From the NCBI GenBank assembly GCA_021204635.1, contig JAJPZB010000064.1, positions 1-20,963 on the forward strand: 20,963 nucleotides of DNA, written 5' to 3'. This document shows positions 1-11,939 of this stretch, piece by piece. A model generated the notes under the pieces. The model was not told the origin of the DNA, did no database searches, and saw only the letters and a list, made by a program, of their open reading frames with translations. Both the position numbers and the translations under genes were made by a program. The stretch comes from Opitutia bacterium. GTDB taxonomy: Bacteria > Verrucomicrobiota > Verrucomicrobiia > Opitutales > UBA953. How positions within the stretch are numbered: position 1 is the stretch's first letter; each line of letters opens with the position of its first letter.

Positions 1-1334
1 GGGGAAGCGGCTTGCTAATAGAGCGTGCCCGTAACGAAAATCCGCTACCCCCCCCTATTTCTCAAAATGGCAAAAGCCTAAGTTCGAGCAAGGGCTTTAA
101 TTGGAGCAAGTTTTTCTGCGGGGCAAACATCGTCGTAAACCTCGCGATACTCGGAGTTTTTAAATACTACGACTTTTTTGTCAGGGAATTTGTCGGTCTC
201 GTCTTCGGCGGCAACGCAGAAAGTTGGTTGATAAACGTAATTCTGCCGGTCGGAATTTCGTTTTACACATTTCAGGCGCTGAGTTACTCGATCGACGTTT
301 ACAGAAAAAACACGACGGCGACACGCGACATCGTGCAGTTCTTCGCATATGTCAGCTTTTTCCCGCAACTTGTGGCGGGACCAATTGAGCGCTCGACAAA
401 CTTGTTGCCACAGTTCGCAAAAGAACGGCATTTCGATTACGCGCAGGCGGCGGACGGCATGCGACAAATGTTGTGGGGATTTTTCAAAAAGATGGTGATC
501 GCCGATAACTGCGCACAAACCGTTGACGCGGTGTGGGACAATTATTCAACGCTGAACGGCTCCTGTCTCGTCGTCGCCGCACTTCTTTTCACTTTTCAAA
601 TTTACGGGGATTTTTCGGGGTACTCCGACATCGCGATCGGTTGCTCGCGGCTGTTCGGAATTTCGCTAAAAAAGAATTTCAACTTCCCGTATTTTTCTCG
701 CGACATCGCGGAATTTTGGCGTCGGTGGCACATTTCGCTAAACACATGGTTCCGCGACTATTTGTATATTCCGCTCGGAGGCTCGCGGGTGAGCACGCCA
801 AAAGTTATTCGCAACACACTCATTATATTTCTTGTATGCGGATTTTGGCACGGCGCAAATTGGACATTTATCGCCTGGGGTGCATTCAACGCATTGCTTT
901 TTATCCCGCTTTTGCTCAGAAAAACAAATCGCAAAAATCTCGACGTTGTCGCGGCAAATGCGAAGTTTTTCCCGAGCTGTCGCGAATTTTTCCAAGTTGC
1001 GGTGACATTTGCTCTCGTGGTCTGTGGTTGGGTTATTTTCCGCGCACCGACAATTGGCGACGTCGGGGCGTTTTTCAATCAAATGCTTTTCTCGGGGACG
1101 CTCTTGACGAACCCGCTCGCGCAACTTCACGACACCATGAATGTAATTCATTACCCGACGATGTTTGTCATTGTCTTGGTTATCGCCGAATGGTTCGCGA
1201 GAAAACATGAGCACGCGCTCGCCGCGCTTGCCGGCAAAAACGCAGTTTTACGATGGGCGGTGTACCTCGTCATTGCGCACATTATCCTGAAATACGGCGG
1301 GACTTCTACCCAATTCATATATTTCCAGTTTTGA
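1..1334 (+). CDS. MBOAT family O-acyltransferase (AlgI/PatA-like), 5' partial
   Basis: This is an integral-membrane O-acyltransferase that moves acetyl or other acyl groups across the inner membrane for modification of an exported polysaccharide. The frame is open to the left edge. The first visible residues (GSGLLIERARNE) align with the end of the family's N-terminal membrane part, so roughly the first 60-80 residues lie outside the window. Visible hallmarks are FPQLVAGPIERS, the QIYGDFSGYSDIAIG block, FNFPYFSRDIAEFWRRWHISLNTWFRDYLYIPLGG, and CGFWHGANWTFIAWG, which holds the conserved catalytic His. Many hydrophobic segments follow, as in AlgI. The stop codon overlaps the GAGAGG ribosome-binding site of the next gene, so the two are surely co-transcribed. 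A run of eight C lies early in the visible reading frame. The substrate (alginate-like polymer, capsule, O-antigen or peptidoglycan) cannot be told from the sequence. Confidence 0.93.
   Translation, partial: GSGLLIERARNENPLPPPISQNGKSLSSSKGFNWSKFFCGANIVVNLAILGVFKYYDFFVREFVGLVFGGNAESWLINVILPVGISFYTFQALSYSIDVYRKNTTATRDIVQFFAYVSFFPQLVAGPIERSTNLLPQFAKERHFDYAQAADGMRQMLWGFFKKMVIADNCAQTVDAVWDNYSTLNGSCLVVAALLFTFQIYGDFSGYSDIAIGCSRLFGISLKKNFNFPYFSRDIAEFWRRWHISLNTWFRDYLYIPLGGSRVSTPKVIRNTLIIFLVCGFWHGANWTFIAWGAFNALLFIPLLLRKTNRKNLDVVAANAKFFPSCREFFQVAVTFALVVCGWVIFRAPTIGDVGAFFNQMLFSGTLLTNPLAQLHDTMNVIHYPTMFVIVLVIAEWFARKHEHALAALAGKNAVLRWAVYLVIAHIILKYGGTSTQFIYFQF
48..55 (+). repeat. C8 homopolymer inside the O-acyltransferase coding region
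   Basis: Eight consecutive C read as Pro codons (CTA CCC CCC CCT) in a poorly conserved linker between membrane segments. The frame is intact at this length. A one-base slip would terminate the protein early. Confidence 0.8.
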
Positions 1335-1348
1335 GAGGCATTATTCCG

Positions 1349-2266
1349 ATGAAAAAATTTCTCTTAAAATCGCTTTTGGTATTCGCCATTTTCTTTGCTG
1401 TCGCCGGATTGCCGAATCTACTTTTCTGCCTAATCGCACCGGCTTGGGTTAAGTTTGAATTACCGCGTGACACAACGGTTGTGTTTATCGGCGATTCTCA
1501 CATCGAAATTGGGATAGACGAAAAGTTCATCCCTGGCTCGATCAATTTTGCGAAATCGGCAGAGCCGTTTCTGAACATGTACCCGCGTTTGAAAAAGTTG
1601 TTGGAGGCGAACCCGCAAATTTCGACAGTCTTTGTCGATGTCACTCCACACAACTTGCGAAAAGACAAAGACGGCAACATTCATTCGGAGGACATGCGAT
1701 ACCTGCTCCGGCAAAATTTGCGCTTTTACTCGCTCGACGAGATGGCGCTTATCCCGCCCAAAACTTACTTGGGCGCAATATTTAATTATCGGGTGGCGGG
1801 GAGTTCGATGAAGTCGCTCATTTTTAAAAACCCGCAGAAAATTTTTGAAAACTTGGGCTGCCACTTTGAATCCAACAAAAGAGGTTTGGAAGCCGACATC
1901 AAATACGGGCACGCCAGAAAACGGCTTGGTTTCTCGAACAATTCGCCATACGGGAACGAGGTGCAGTTGAAGTACCTCAGGAAAATTGTGGAATACGTCC
2001 GTGCGCGCAACGTGCGAATAATATTCCTCAACACTCCGATTTATCACCCGTATGAATTTTTCGACATCCCGTATTACGAAGCCACGCTGAAAGCAAATTT
2101 TTCTGACGTCGAAATTTGGGATTATGCGAACTTTCCGGTTCCTGACGAATGCCGGCAGGACGTAAATCACCTCAACAAATGGGGAGCGGAGATTTTCTCA
2201 AAGGAACTCGCGCGGAGAATGCGCGAAGAAGGCATCATCGGGCACGAAACAGCGGCAGAAATGTAA
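1349..2266 (+). CDS. SGNH/GDSL-like hydrolase or acetyltransferase partner of the MBOAT protein
   Basis: A protein of about 305 residues with an N-terminal signal anchor (MKKFLLKSLLVFAIFFAVAG), so the body is probably periplasmic. The SGNH nucleophile motif is visible as VVFIGDSHIEIGID near residue 50. A C-terminal DVNHLNKWG supplies the Asp-x-x-His half of the triad. This arrangement resembles the AlgJ/AlgX/PatB-type proteins that hand acyl groups from an MBOAT carrier to the polysaccharide, or that remove them. The ATG at 1349 was chosen because GAGAGG lies 11 bases upstream, overlapping the stop of the acyltransferase, and because it starts a good signal sequence. An earlier in-frame start at 1253 would lie inside the upstream gene. 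The exact acceptor is unknown. Assignment to the SGNH fold is fairly secure, the reaction less so. Confidence 0.85.
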   Translation: MKKFLLKSLLVFAIFFAVAGLPNLLFCLIAPAWVKFELPRDTTVVFIGDSHIEIGIDEKFIPGSINFAKSAEPFLNMYPRLKKLLEANPQISTVFVDVTPHNLRKDKDGNIHSEDMRYLLRQNLRFYSLDEMALIPPKTYLGAIFNYRVAGSSMKSLIFKNPQKIFENLGCHFESNKRGLEADIKYGHARKRLGFSNNSPYGNEVQLKYLRKIVEYVRARNVRIIFLNTPIYHPYEFFDIPYYEATLKANFSDVEIWDYANFPVPDECRQDVNHLNKWGAEIFSKELARRMREEGIIGHETAAEM

Positions 2267-2352
2267 TTCCGCAGAAGACGCATAAATGGGCGCGCCACGC
2301 CCTGCACTTTTCGCCCACCCTCTGTTGCGCGTGCGAAGTAGCATAAAACGGA

Positions 2353-2387
2353 GAAGCCCGTCCACATAAAAAATGTGAACGGGCTTC
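2353..2387 (-). terminator. Rho-independent terminator of the rRNA operon
   Basis: Arms at 2353-2367 and 2373-2387 form a 15-bp stem around an AAAAA/TTTTT loop. The single imperfect position becomes a G-U wobble in the minus-strand transcript but a mismatch in the plus-strand one, so the stem suits minus transcription best. A TTTT run follows on the minus strand after CTCCG. It sits just downstream of 5S. Confidence 0.8.
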
Positions 2388-2394
2388 GTATAGA

Positions 2395-2510
2395 CTGGCA
2401 ACGACCTACTCTCGCACAACAGCAGGTTGCACTACCATCGGCGGCTGAGGGCTTAACGAGCGTGTTCGGGATGGGAACGTGTGTTTCACCTCGCCCATGA
2501 TCACCAGAAG
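2395..2510 (-). rRNA. rrf: 5S ribosomal RNA
   Basis: The minus strand reads CTGGTGATCATGGGCGAGG near its 5' end and GAGAGTAGGTCGTTGCCAG at its 3' end, with the central CCCATCCCGAACACG motif typical of bacterial 5S. The 5' CTGGTGA and 3' TTGCCAG ends pair as helix I, with wobbles. It is the last gene of the operon. Ends are good to a few bases. The 213-nt spacer to 23S holds a hairpin near 2650-2673 and no tRNA. Confidence 0.95.
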
Positions 2511-2723
2511 CATTGCCTAACATCGTTCGAGAGAATGTGATCATGGATTCGCCAATTTTTTATTTAAACGATGGTCGCAGGCTTGAAATGTTTGCCAAAT
2601 GCACTATGAGAAGGGCTCGCATCCGGTCGCTTGCACGACGGGAATTTACCTCATTGCCCGAGGGGCAAATGAGCGGGGAAGTTTTTGAATGCGCCTTTTT
2701 GAAGAATAAAGAGCAGACTTGTT

Positions 2724-5530
<2,807 letters not shown>

Positions 5531-5660
5531 ACAAATCGCCTTTTTAAATCTGTATTCTTCGGCACAATCGAAAACTTTAATGTTTCCCACTATGCATTTG
5601 ACTGTAAAAGAACATAAATTTTGGGGAATCCTTTCGGACTCGACCCTAAAAACACTAAAT

Positions 5661-5737
5661 TGGTGGTCCCTGAAGGACTTGAACCTTCGACCCCCGCCTT
5701 ATCAAGGCGATGCTCTAACCAACTGAGCTAAGAGACC
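5661..5737 (-). tRNA. ileT: tRNA-Ile (GAT)
   Basis: A 77-nt cloverleaf on the minus strand with 5' GGTCTCTTAGCTCAGTTGG, an anticodon arm CGCCTTGATAAGGCG giving GAT, a T arm with GGTTCAAGTCC, and 3' GGGACCA followed by encoded CCA. It is the second tRNA of the rRNA spacer, next to 23S. A single base separates it from tRNA-Ala. Confidence 0.96.
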
Positions 5738-5738
5738 T

Positions 5739-5815
<77 letters not shown>

Positions 5816-5821
5816 AGTGCC

Positions 5822-5847
5822 GGCGTCAATCGGTTTGAAGCGACGCC
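5822..5847 (-). other. Hairpin in front of tRNA-Ala in the rRNA spacer
   Basis: GGCGTC at 5822-5827 pairs with GACGCC at 5842-5847. It sits just upstream of the tRNA-Ala 5' end in the transcript and may guide spacer processing. Three further hairpins lie between it and 16S: 5931-5951, 5956-5978 and 5997-6015. Confidence 0.5.
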
Positions 5848-5907
5848 TGGCAAAGAAAAGCCATTGGCGATTCCTTTAAAGTGTATTTTTTCTGGAAAAA
5901 GAACAAA

Positions 5908-5933
5908 CGTCTTTGATTATTTTACTTTGCGCG
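5908..5933 (-). other. 16S processing stem, trailer arm
   Basis: In the transcript this stretch, about 100 nt past the 16S 3' end, is complementary to the 16S leader at 7772-7798. CAAAGTAAAATAATCAAAGA pairs with TCTTTGATAATTTTACTTTG with one mismatch. Such long stems bracketing 16S are the usual RNase III substrates of bacterial rRNA maturation. Confidence 0.75.
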
Positions 5934-6029
5934 AAGCTAATCGGCTTCGCAACCACGACGCGATGTTGTCGCGTCGTTTCGATCTATATACGACCTTAGC
6001 AAATTATTTTGCTAACCCGTATTTCTCCA

Positions 6030-7570
<1,541 letters not shown>

Positions 7571-7771
7571 ATCTTTTTGTAAAAGATTACTGAAAAGTGT
7601 CCGAATCCTGACGATCCGAACTAATTCAATGCCTTCCAAAGTAAACGCGTCATGCGTTATGAATTCCTCGTGCTGTATCTCAAGATCACCTTAAGAAAAC
7701 ACGAAGACCAACGCCTACGCGCTCACCAAGGTAAAGGTTTTAAGAAATTGATTACGGAAACCGTTATCAAT

Positions 7772-7800
7772 CGCACAAAGTAAAATTATCAAAGAACGTT
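7772..7800 (-). promoter_or_regulatory. boxA-like antitermination site and 16S processing stem, leader arm
   Basis: The minus strand reads AACGTTCTTTGATAATTTTA, close to bacterial rRNA boxA (core TTCTTTGA). That motif is bound by NusB-S10 to prevent Rho termination of rRNA transcripts. The same bases form the leader half of the stem that pairs with 5908-5933 behind 16S. The assignment rests on motif likeness and complementarity. Confidence 0.65.
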
Positions 7801-7904
7801 TTAAATTTTCTATCGCCCGCAACAGAGTTGCTCGCGACCGCCGCCCAAAAACTCAACTCGCCGAAACGAAACCGGCAGGAGCTCTCAAAAGAAGCGTGAG
7901 AATT

Positions 7905-7933
7905 AGTCTCTCAAATTTTTTCAAAACCGTCAA
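7905..7933 (-). promoter_or_regulatory. Putative rRNA promoter, proximal copy
   Basis: On the minus strand TTGACG (7933-7928) is followed after 17 bases by GAGACT (7910-7905). An A/T-rich tract resembling an UP element lies directly upstream. The -10 fit is weak. Support comes mainly from its conservation in the duplicated module. Confidence 0.5.
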
Positions 7934-8061
7934 GCAGTTTTTTCAAAAATTTTTGAAACCAACCAAACAAAGAACAAACAAACCGCAAAGGCGGAACAGT
8001 TTCCAAGAAGCTCAACCTGCCGGCAAGCCGGAAAGGAGCCTCTTAAAGAAGCGTGGAGGTT

Positions 8062-8090
8062 AGTCTCTCAAAATTTCTCAAAACCGTCAA
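8062..8090 (-). promoter_or_regulatory. Putative rRNA promoter, distal copy
   Basis: TTGACG (8090-8085), a 17-base spacer and GAGACT (8067-8062) on the minus strand match the proximal copy, again behind an A/T-rich tract. Confidence 0.5.
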
Positions 8091-8184
8091 GCAGTTTTTT
8101 TGAAAATTTTTAAAACTCGAAAAACAAAGAACAAATCTTCTCGCCGAAACCGGCGAGCCTGCCCATAGAGGCGAAGGAAAGACC

Positions 8185-8213
8185 ATCGTCTCACAACGCC
8201 TCCGCTATGTCAA
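8185..8213 (-). promoter_or_regulatory. Putative third, outermost rRNA promoter
   Basis: TTGACA (8213-8208), 17 bases, then GACGAT (8190-8185) on the minus strand. The -35 is consensus. It is followed by the hairpin TCGCCG-AAAC-CGGCGA (8141-8156), placed like the hairpins after the other two promoters. Confidence 0.4.
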
Positions 8214-8256
8214 ATTCTTTTTTTTAATCGCCTGCAAGCAAGGCGCAGAGCGGAAA

Positions 8257-9612
8257 TCAGGCACGCGAACGCCTGCCCGCACCCGCGCACAGAAGGAAGA
8301 CGATCCCGACGACAAACAGCAGAGAAACGCACGCAATGCCGGCGCGCGTCGAAAACAGCGGCGACGATTCGTCATGCAGCGCAATTGCTACAAAGCTTAT
8401 CAGGAGCGGCCCCAAAATCGTCGAGCACCGCCCTATCATGCTGTAAAAGCCGAAGAATGCCACTTCCTGCCCTGCGGGTACAATCGACGAAAAATACGAG
8501 CGGGAAAGAGCCTGCACGCCGCCCTGCACCATTCCGATCAGCGCCGCGAGAACAAACATCGGAGAAATTGCAATACCAAAAACAGAAACATCGCCAACCG
8601 GCATCAATGCCCCATAAAACGAGACGCCGACGTATATCGCGAGCGCGACAAAAAGCACCGGCCTCGCGCCAAAATGCTTGCCCAAAACGCCAAATGCGAG
8701 CGCGCACGGAATGCCAAAAAGCTGAACGATAAACAGCGCCGCAAACAAATCGTTCTGCGAAAATCCGAGCGCGTTTCCATATCTCACTGCGGAAGTTATG
8801 ATCGTGTGAACGCCGTCGATATAGCAGAAATACGCGAGAATAAACCACCGCACCCGCCGCTCTTGCCAAAACGCGCGGCAAGTCCCCGCGAGGGCGCGCA
8901 AACCGCTTCTTATCGTGATTCCGGCGGCCTCCGCCTGGCGACCTTTTTTAAGCAACAGCGGGAGCGCGAAGACCGCCCACCACACAGCGCCAATGGCAAA
9001 AAGCAATCGCGGATCCGGCATTTCCGTGAAGCCGAGCCACTCCCATTTCTGCGTCCATATTGCAACAAAGCCGAGCAGAATGACGCCGCCGATATACCCG
9101 ATGGAAAACGCGAGCCCGCTAACCGTGTGCCGGTTTTTCGCCGTCGTGGCGTCGATCAAAAGAGAATCGTAGAAAAGGTTCGCCCCAAAAAAACCTATCG
9201 CCGCAACAATGTAAACGAGCGACGCCAATTGCCAAAAATCCTTCTCCACAAGCGACAATGCCGCCATACCGACAATCCCGAGCGAGCACAAAATCCTGAA
9301 CAATTTCATGCGAAGCCCGCCCATCTGCGCGATTGTCGCGAGAAGCGGCGACGCGACGGCGACAAAGATGCTCGCGATCCCAATGGTCAAACTGTATCGC
9401 GACGTCTTCAAATGCTCCGGCAACATTCCCGCCCAAAAATTCTGAAACAAAATCGGGAACAGCACCGCCATCACGATCATCGTAAATCCCGTGTGGCCCG
9501 CGTCGTAAATCGCCCAGCGCAAGGCAAAGCCGCCGCCGCGACTTTCACTGTCGCCGCAACAAACGCCGCCCGCCGAACCCTCGCCGCGATTCTCTGCCTC
9601 GGTTTCGCTCAT
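8257..9612 (-). CDS. MFS transporter, UMF1/Atg22-like family
   Basis: A 451-residue inner-membrane transporter with about 12 hydrophobic segments. The N-terminal signature of the bacterial Atg22/UMF1 branch is visible (WAIYDAGHTGF, then VLFPILFQ, about residues 33-58). The C-half signature is GMVQGGVQALSRSYFSSIVP followed by EVAFFGFYSMIGR. Members are thought to be effluxers or amino-acid/solute transporters. The substrate of this branch is not known. The first 30 residues are hydrophilic and Gly/Glu-rich. The ATG at 9612 has only a weak GGA in front. The gene lies 61 nt behind pyrD on the same strand, so the two may be co-transcribed. The stop lies just before the outermost rRNA promoter, and I see no convincing terminator between them. 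Confidence 0.88.
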   Translation of the reverse strand: MSETEAENRGEGSAGGVCCGDSESRGGGFALRWAIYDAGHTGFTMIVMAVLFPILFQNFWAGMLPEHLKTSRYSLTIGIASIFVAVASPLLATIAQMGGLRMKLFRILCSLGIVGMAALSLVEKDFWQLASLVYIVAAIGFFGANLFYDSLLIDATTAKNRHTVSGLAFSIGYIGGVILLGFVAIWTQKWEWLGFTEMPDPRLLFAIGAVWWAVFALPLLLKKGRQAEAAGITIRSGLRALAGTCRAFWQERRVRWFILAYFCYIDGVHTIITSAVRYGNALGFSQNDLFAALFIVQLFGIPCALAFGVLGKHFGARPVLFVALAIYVGVSFYGALMPVGDVSVFGIAISPMFVLAALIGMVQGGVQALSRSYFSSIVPAGQEVAFFGFYSMIGRCSTILGPLLISFVAIALHDESSPLFSTRAGIACVSLLFVVGIVFLLCAGAGRRSRA

Positions 9613-9673
9613 TTCCGTCGGGCGTGTTCAGCGCTTTGCCTGCGCAAAAAACGCGAAATTTATCAGCGACAAA

Positions 9674-10765
9674 TCAGTTCGCCGCCGGCCACGCCGTTTG
9701 CCGCCACGCATTTGCCTTCGCCAAATCCCGCGCGAAAAACGGCCCGCGATAAACCATCGCCGTATAAACCTGAATGAGCGATGCCCCGACGGCGAGGAAG
9801 CGATCCGCGTCCTCCAAAGAATTTATCCCACCGGAGCCGATGACAGGCAACTTCCCCTCGGTGCGATTTACAATGTAGCGCACAAAATCTAACGCCATGC
9901 GCATTAGCGGCGCGCCGGAAAGCCCGCCCTTCGCAACGACGTCGCCCATGTAGGTCGGTCGCGAAACCGTCGTATTCGTCGCAATAATCCCGCTGACCTC
10001 CGTTTCATCGACGACCTCCAAGACTTCGTCCAACTGCGCGAACGTCAAATCCGGCGCGATTTTGAGCAAGAGCGGAAGCGGCTTTCCCTTGTTTTTGAGC
10101 GCAATCGAGCGATTCTCCTTTTGGAGCTCCGACAACAGCGTCGTGAGATGCTTTTTGTCGTGCAACTCGCGCAAATTCGGCGTGTTCGGCGAGCTGATGT
10201 TGACCGTGACATAGTCCGCGAGCGCGGCAATTTTGCGAAATGATTCCAAGTAATCTTCGACTGCGTTCTCGATCGGGCAAACCTTGTATTTACCAATGTT
10301 TATGCCGAGTACAAACGAGCGCTTTCCCTTCTTCGCCCCCTGCGAAACTCGCCGCGCAATCTCCTCCGCGCCGTCGTTCGGAAAGCCAAAGCTGTTCACC
10401 GCCGCCTCAAACTTCGGATAGCGAAACAGCCGCGGCTTCTCGTTCCCGCTCTGTGCCTTGCTCGTTATCGTCCCGATCTCGACGTGCCCAAACCCGAGCG
10501 CGCCGAGCGCCGACCAGCAGCGCGCCTGCTTGTCAAAACCGGCGGCGAGCCCGACGACATTCGGGAATTTCAGCCCGAAAAGCTCAATCGACTTCTGCGC
10601 CGGCAAGCGCCCGTTGTGCATGTTGAAATGCTCCATGAGCGCGACAGCGGGCTTTATCTTCGAGAAAAGTCTCAGCCCCAAGACACACCGGTCGTGCGCG
10701 TTTTCCGCGTCCTTGAACAGTTTGAAAATGACGGGGCGAACGAAGTATTCGTAGAGAGCGTCCAT
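9674..10765 (-). CDS. pyrD: Dihydroorotate dehydrogenase, class 2 (quinone-dependent)
   Basis: This is the fourth step of pyrimidine synthesis: oxidation of dihydroorotate to orotate with electrons passed to membrane quinone. The protein has about 363 residues. It shows the class 2 N-terminal amphipathic membrane-binding part (MDALYEYFVRPVIFKLF). Next come VGLAAGFDK (about residue 71), the substrate loop AAVNSFGFPNDG (about 121) and NISSPNTPNLREL (about 189), whose second Ser is the class 2 catalytic base. The FMN-phosphate motifs follow: GIIATNTTVSRP, KGGLSGAPL and IGSGGINSLEDADRFLAVGASLIQVYTAMVYRGP. The frame stays open to 10939, but that extension is translated low-complexity repeat DNA, so the ATG at 10765 is taken. 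No strong ribosome-binding site is visible, only AGGA 16 bases upstream. No other pyrimidine gene is nearby. Confidence 0.96.
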   Translation of the reverse strand: MDALYEYFVRPVIFKLFKDAENAHDRCVLGLRLFSKIKPAVALMEHFNMHNGRLPAQKSIELFGLKFPNVVGLAAGFDKQARCWSALGALGFGHVEIGTITSKAQSGNEKPRLFRYPKFEAAVNSFGFPNDGAEEIARRVSQGAKKGKRSFVLGINIGKYKVCPIENAVEDYLESFRKIAALADYVTVNISSPNTPNLRELHDKKHLTTLLSELQKENRSIALKNKGKPLPLLLKIAPDLTFAQLDEVLEVVDETEVSGIIATNTTVSRPTYMGDVVAKGGLSGAPLMRMALDFVRYIVNRTEGKLPVIGSGGINSLEDADRFLAVGASLIQVYTAMVYRGPFFARDLAKANAWRQTAWPAAN

Positions 10766-11142
10766 AAAGATTCTCGCAATCCTATTGCCGACACCACCAT
10801 GAGGCAAAGACTTTTTGACAACCAACTCGCCGCCACCACCAACCCAAAAGCCTAACCACAGACCCGCTCGCCACCACCAACCCGCCACAACAATAGCAAT
10901 GGTGGTGCGACAACAAACGTCCTGCAGTCGTTGCCGCACGGATCTGTTCGGGTCTGTGGCAGGGGGTTAGTGGTGGGATTTGGGCCTGTGGTAGCGCGGG
11001 TTGGTGGTAGCGGGTTGGTGGTGAAATTGGGTTTGTGGCTAAGTGTAGGATTGTTGCGGCGGGTCTGTGGTGAAACTTTGGCTTTGTTGCGGAGAGTTAG
11101 TGGTGGCGGCAATGATTTGTGACGGGAACTCGGATATTACTT

Positions 11143-11307
11143 CGCGCATGCAATGCGCGATTCTCCCGCTAAGTTAGCGGGAGGGGACCACGATAGTGGT
11201 GAGGAAGTGTGTTCGTTGAACGTCGCCTGGCTTTGCTCCTCACCACCAACCCTACCGCCACCACTAACCCCTCCGAAAAAAATCTCACCACAAACTCCTC
11301 TCGCCAC
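11143..11307 (+). repeat. REP-like double-hairpin element, copy 1
   Basis: The element starts with a short hairpin GCGCAT-GCA-ATGCGC. A near-perfect palindrome follows at 11163-11183 (CTCCCGCTAA, one G, TTAGCGGGAG). After GGG comes a second hairpin at 11187-11200 (ACCAC-GATA-GTGGT). Then GAGG, a GTGTGTTCG segment, GTCGCCTGGCTTTGCTCC, and a tail of CACCACCAACCC and CCTCCGAAAAAAA words, shared with the other copies. Confidence 0.85.
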
Positions 11308-11444
11308 TAACCCAACGCCACGCGGGTTAGTTGCAAGCCTCGGCTCTGTTGCCACCACTGACCCAGTTCTCACCTCCAACCCTCCGAAAAAACTTACCAC
11401 AAACTTCTCCCGCAGCACACTGCCGCCACCACCAACCCGGATTT

Positions 11445-11645
11445 TCACCTGCGATGCAAGAACCCCAACGTAATTCTCCCGCTAAGTTAGCGGGAGGGGA
11501 CCACGATAGTGGTGAGGGTGTGTGTTCGTGGAGCGGTGCCTGACTTTGCTCCTCACCACCAACCCAACCGCCACCACCAACCCCTCCGAAAAAAAACCTC
11601 ACAACAAACTCAATCCCCGCCACAAACTCCTCACCACAAACCCGC
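11445..11645 (+). repeat. REP-like double-hairpin element, copy 2
   Basis: Palindrome at 11476-11496 and ACCAC-GATA-GTGGT hairpin at 11500-11513. The tail is nearly identical to copy 3 over well over 100 bases. The left flank lacks the GCGCAT hairpin and instead reads CACCTGCGATGC then CCAACGTAATTCTCC, as in copy 4. Confidence 0.85.
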
Positions 11646-11689
11646 TTCACCACTAGCCCGCCGAAAAAAATCTCACCACAAACTCAACC

Positions 11690-11880
11690 TCGCGCATGCA
11701 ATGCGCGATTCTCCCGCTAAGTTAGCGGGAGGGGACCGCGATAGCGGTGAGGGAGTGTGTTGGTTGTGCGACGCCTGACCTTGCTCCCCACCACCAACCC
11801 AACCGCCACCACCAACCCCTCCGAAAAATCCTCACCACAAACTCAATCCCCGCCACAAACTCCTCCCGCCACAGACCACA
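11690..11880 (+). repeat. REP-like double-hairpin element, copy 3 (compensatory variant)
   Basis: Left flank with GCGCAT-GCA-ATGCGC hairpin, palindrome at 11711-11731, and second hairpin at 11735-11748 reading ACCGC-GATA-GCGGT. Relative to other copies one pair of the stem has changed on both sides (A-T to G-C), so pairing is kept. Confidence 0.85.
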
Positions 11881-11939
11881 GACTCACCACTGACCTCTCC
11901 GAAAAAAGCCTCACCACCAACCCAAACTTTCCGCGGCAC

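Larger units (their letters stand above)
7872..8135 (-). repeat. 157-bp-period duplication of an rRNA promoter module
   Basis: About 105 bp at 7872-7978 is repeated at 8029-8135. Both copies contain GAAGCGTG, TTAGTCTCTCAAA, AACCGTCAAGCAGTTTTTT, an A/T-rich tract and CAAAGAACAAA at matching offsets: TTGACG boxes at 7928 and 8085, boxA-like words at 7968 and 8125. The copies differ at scattered bases, so the duplication is not recent. Confidence 0.8.
7571..8256 (-). other. rRNA operon leader and promoter region (no protein gene)
   Basis: This gene-free stretch separates the MFS transporter from 16S. In transcription order it holds a first promoter-like site, then two modules related by a 157-bp duplication. 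Each module has a TTGACG box, an AT-rich upstream tract, a CCGG-type hairpin and a boxA-like TTCTTTG. The final leader follows, with the 16S processing arm and a hairpin at 7748-7773 (ATTGATAACGG / CCGTAATCAAT, one mismatch). I see no coding sequence here. Confidence 0.75.

Noticed and set aside
8218..8241. Terminator behind the MFS transporter
   Set aside because: The short imperfect hairpin is followed by A residues, not T, in the transcribed minus strand, so it does not fit an intrinsic terminator.
8374..9777. 467-codon plus-strand open frame opposite the MFS gene
   Set aside because: Arg/His/Pro-rich antisense shadow of a clear membrane transporter, with no hydrophobic pattern or motif of its own.
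10766..10939. N-terminal extension of PyrD by 58 residues
   Set aside because: The extension translates low-complexity repeat DNA (Trp/Gly-rich), while the ATG at 10765 begins the normal class 2 membrane-binding helix and family length.
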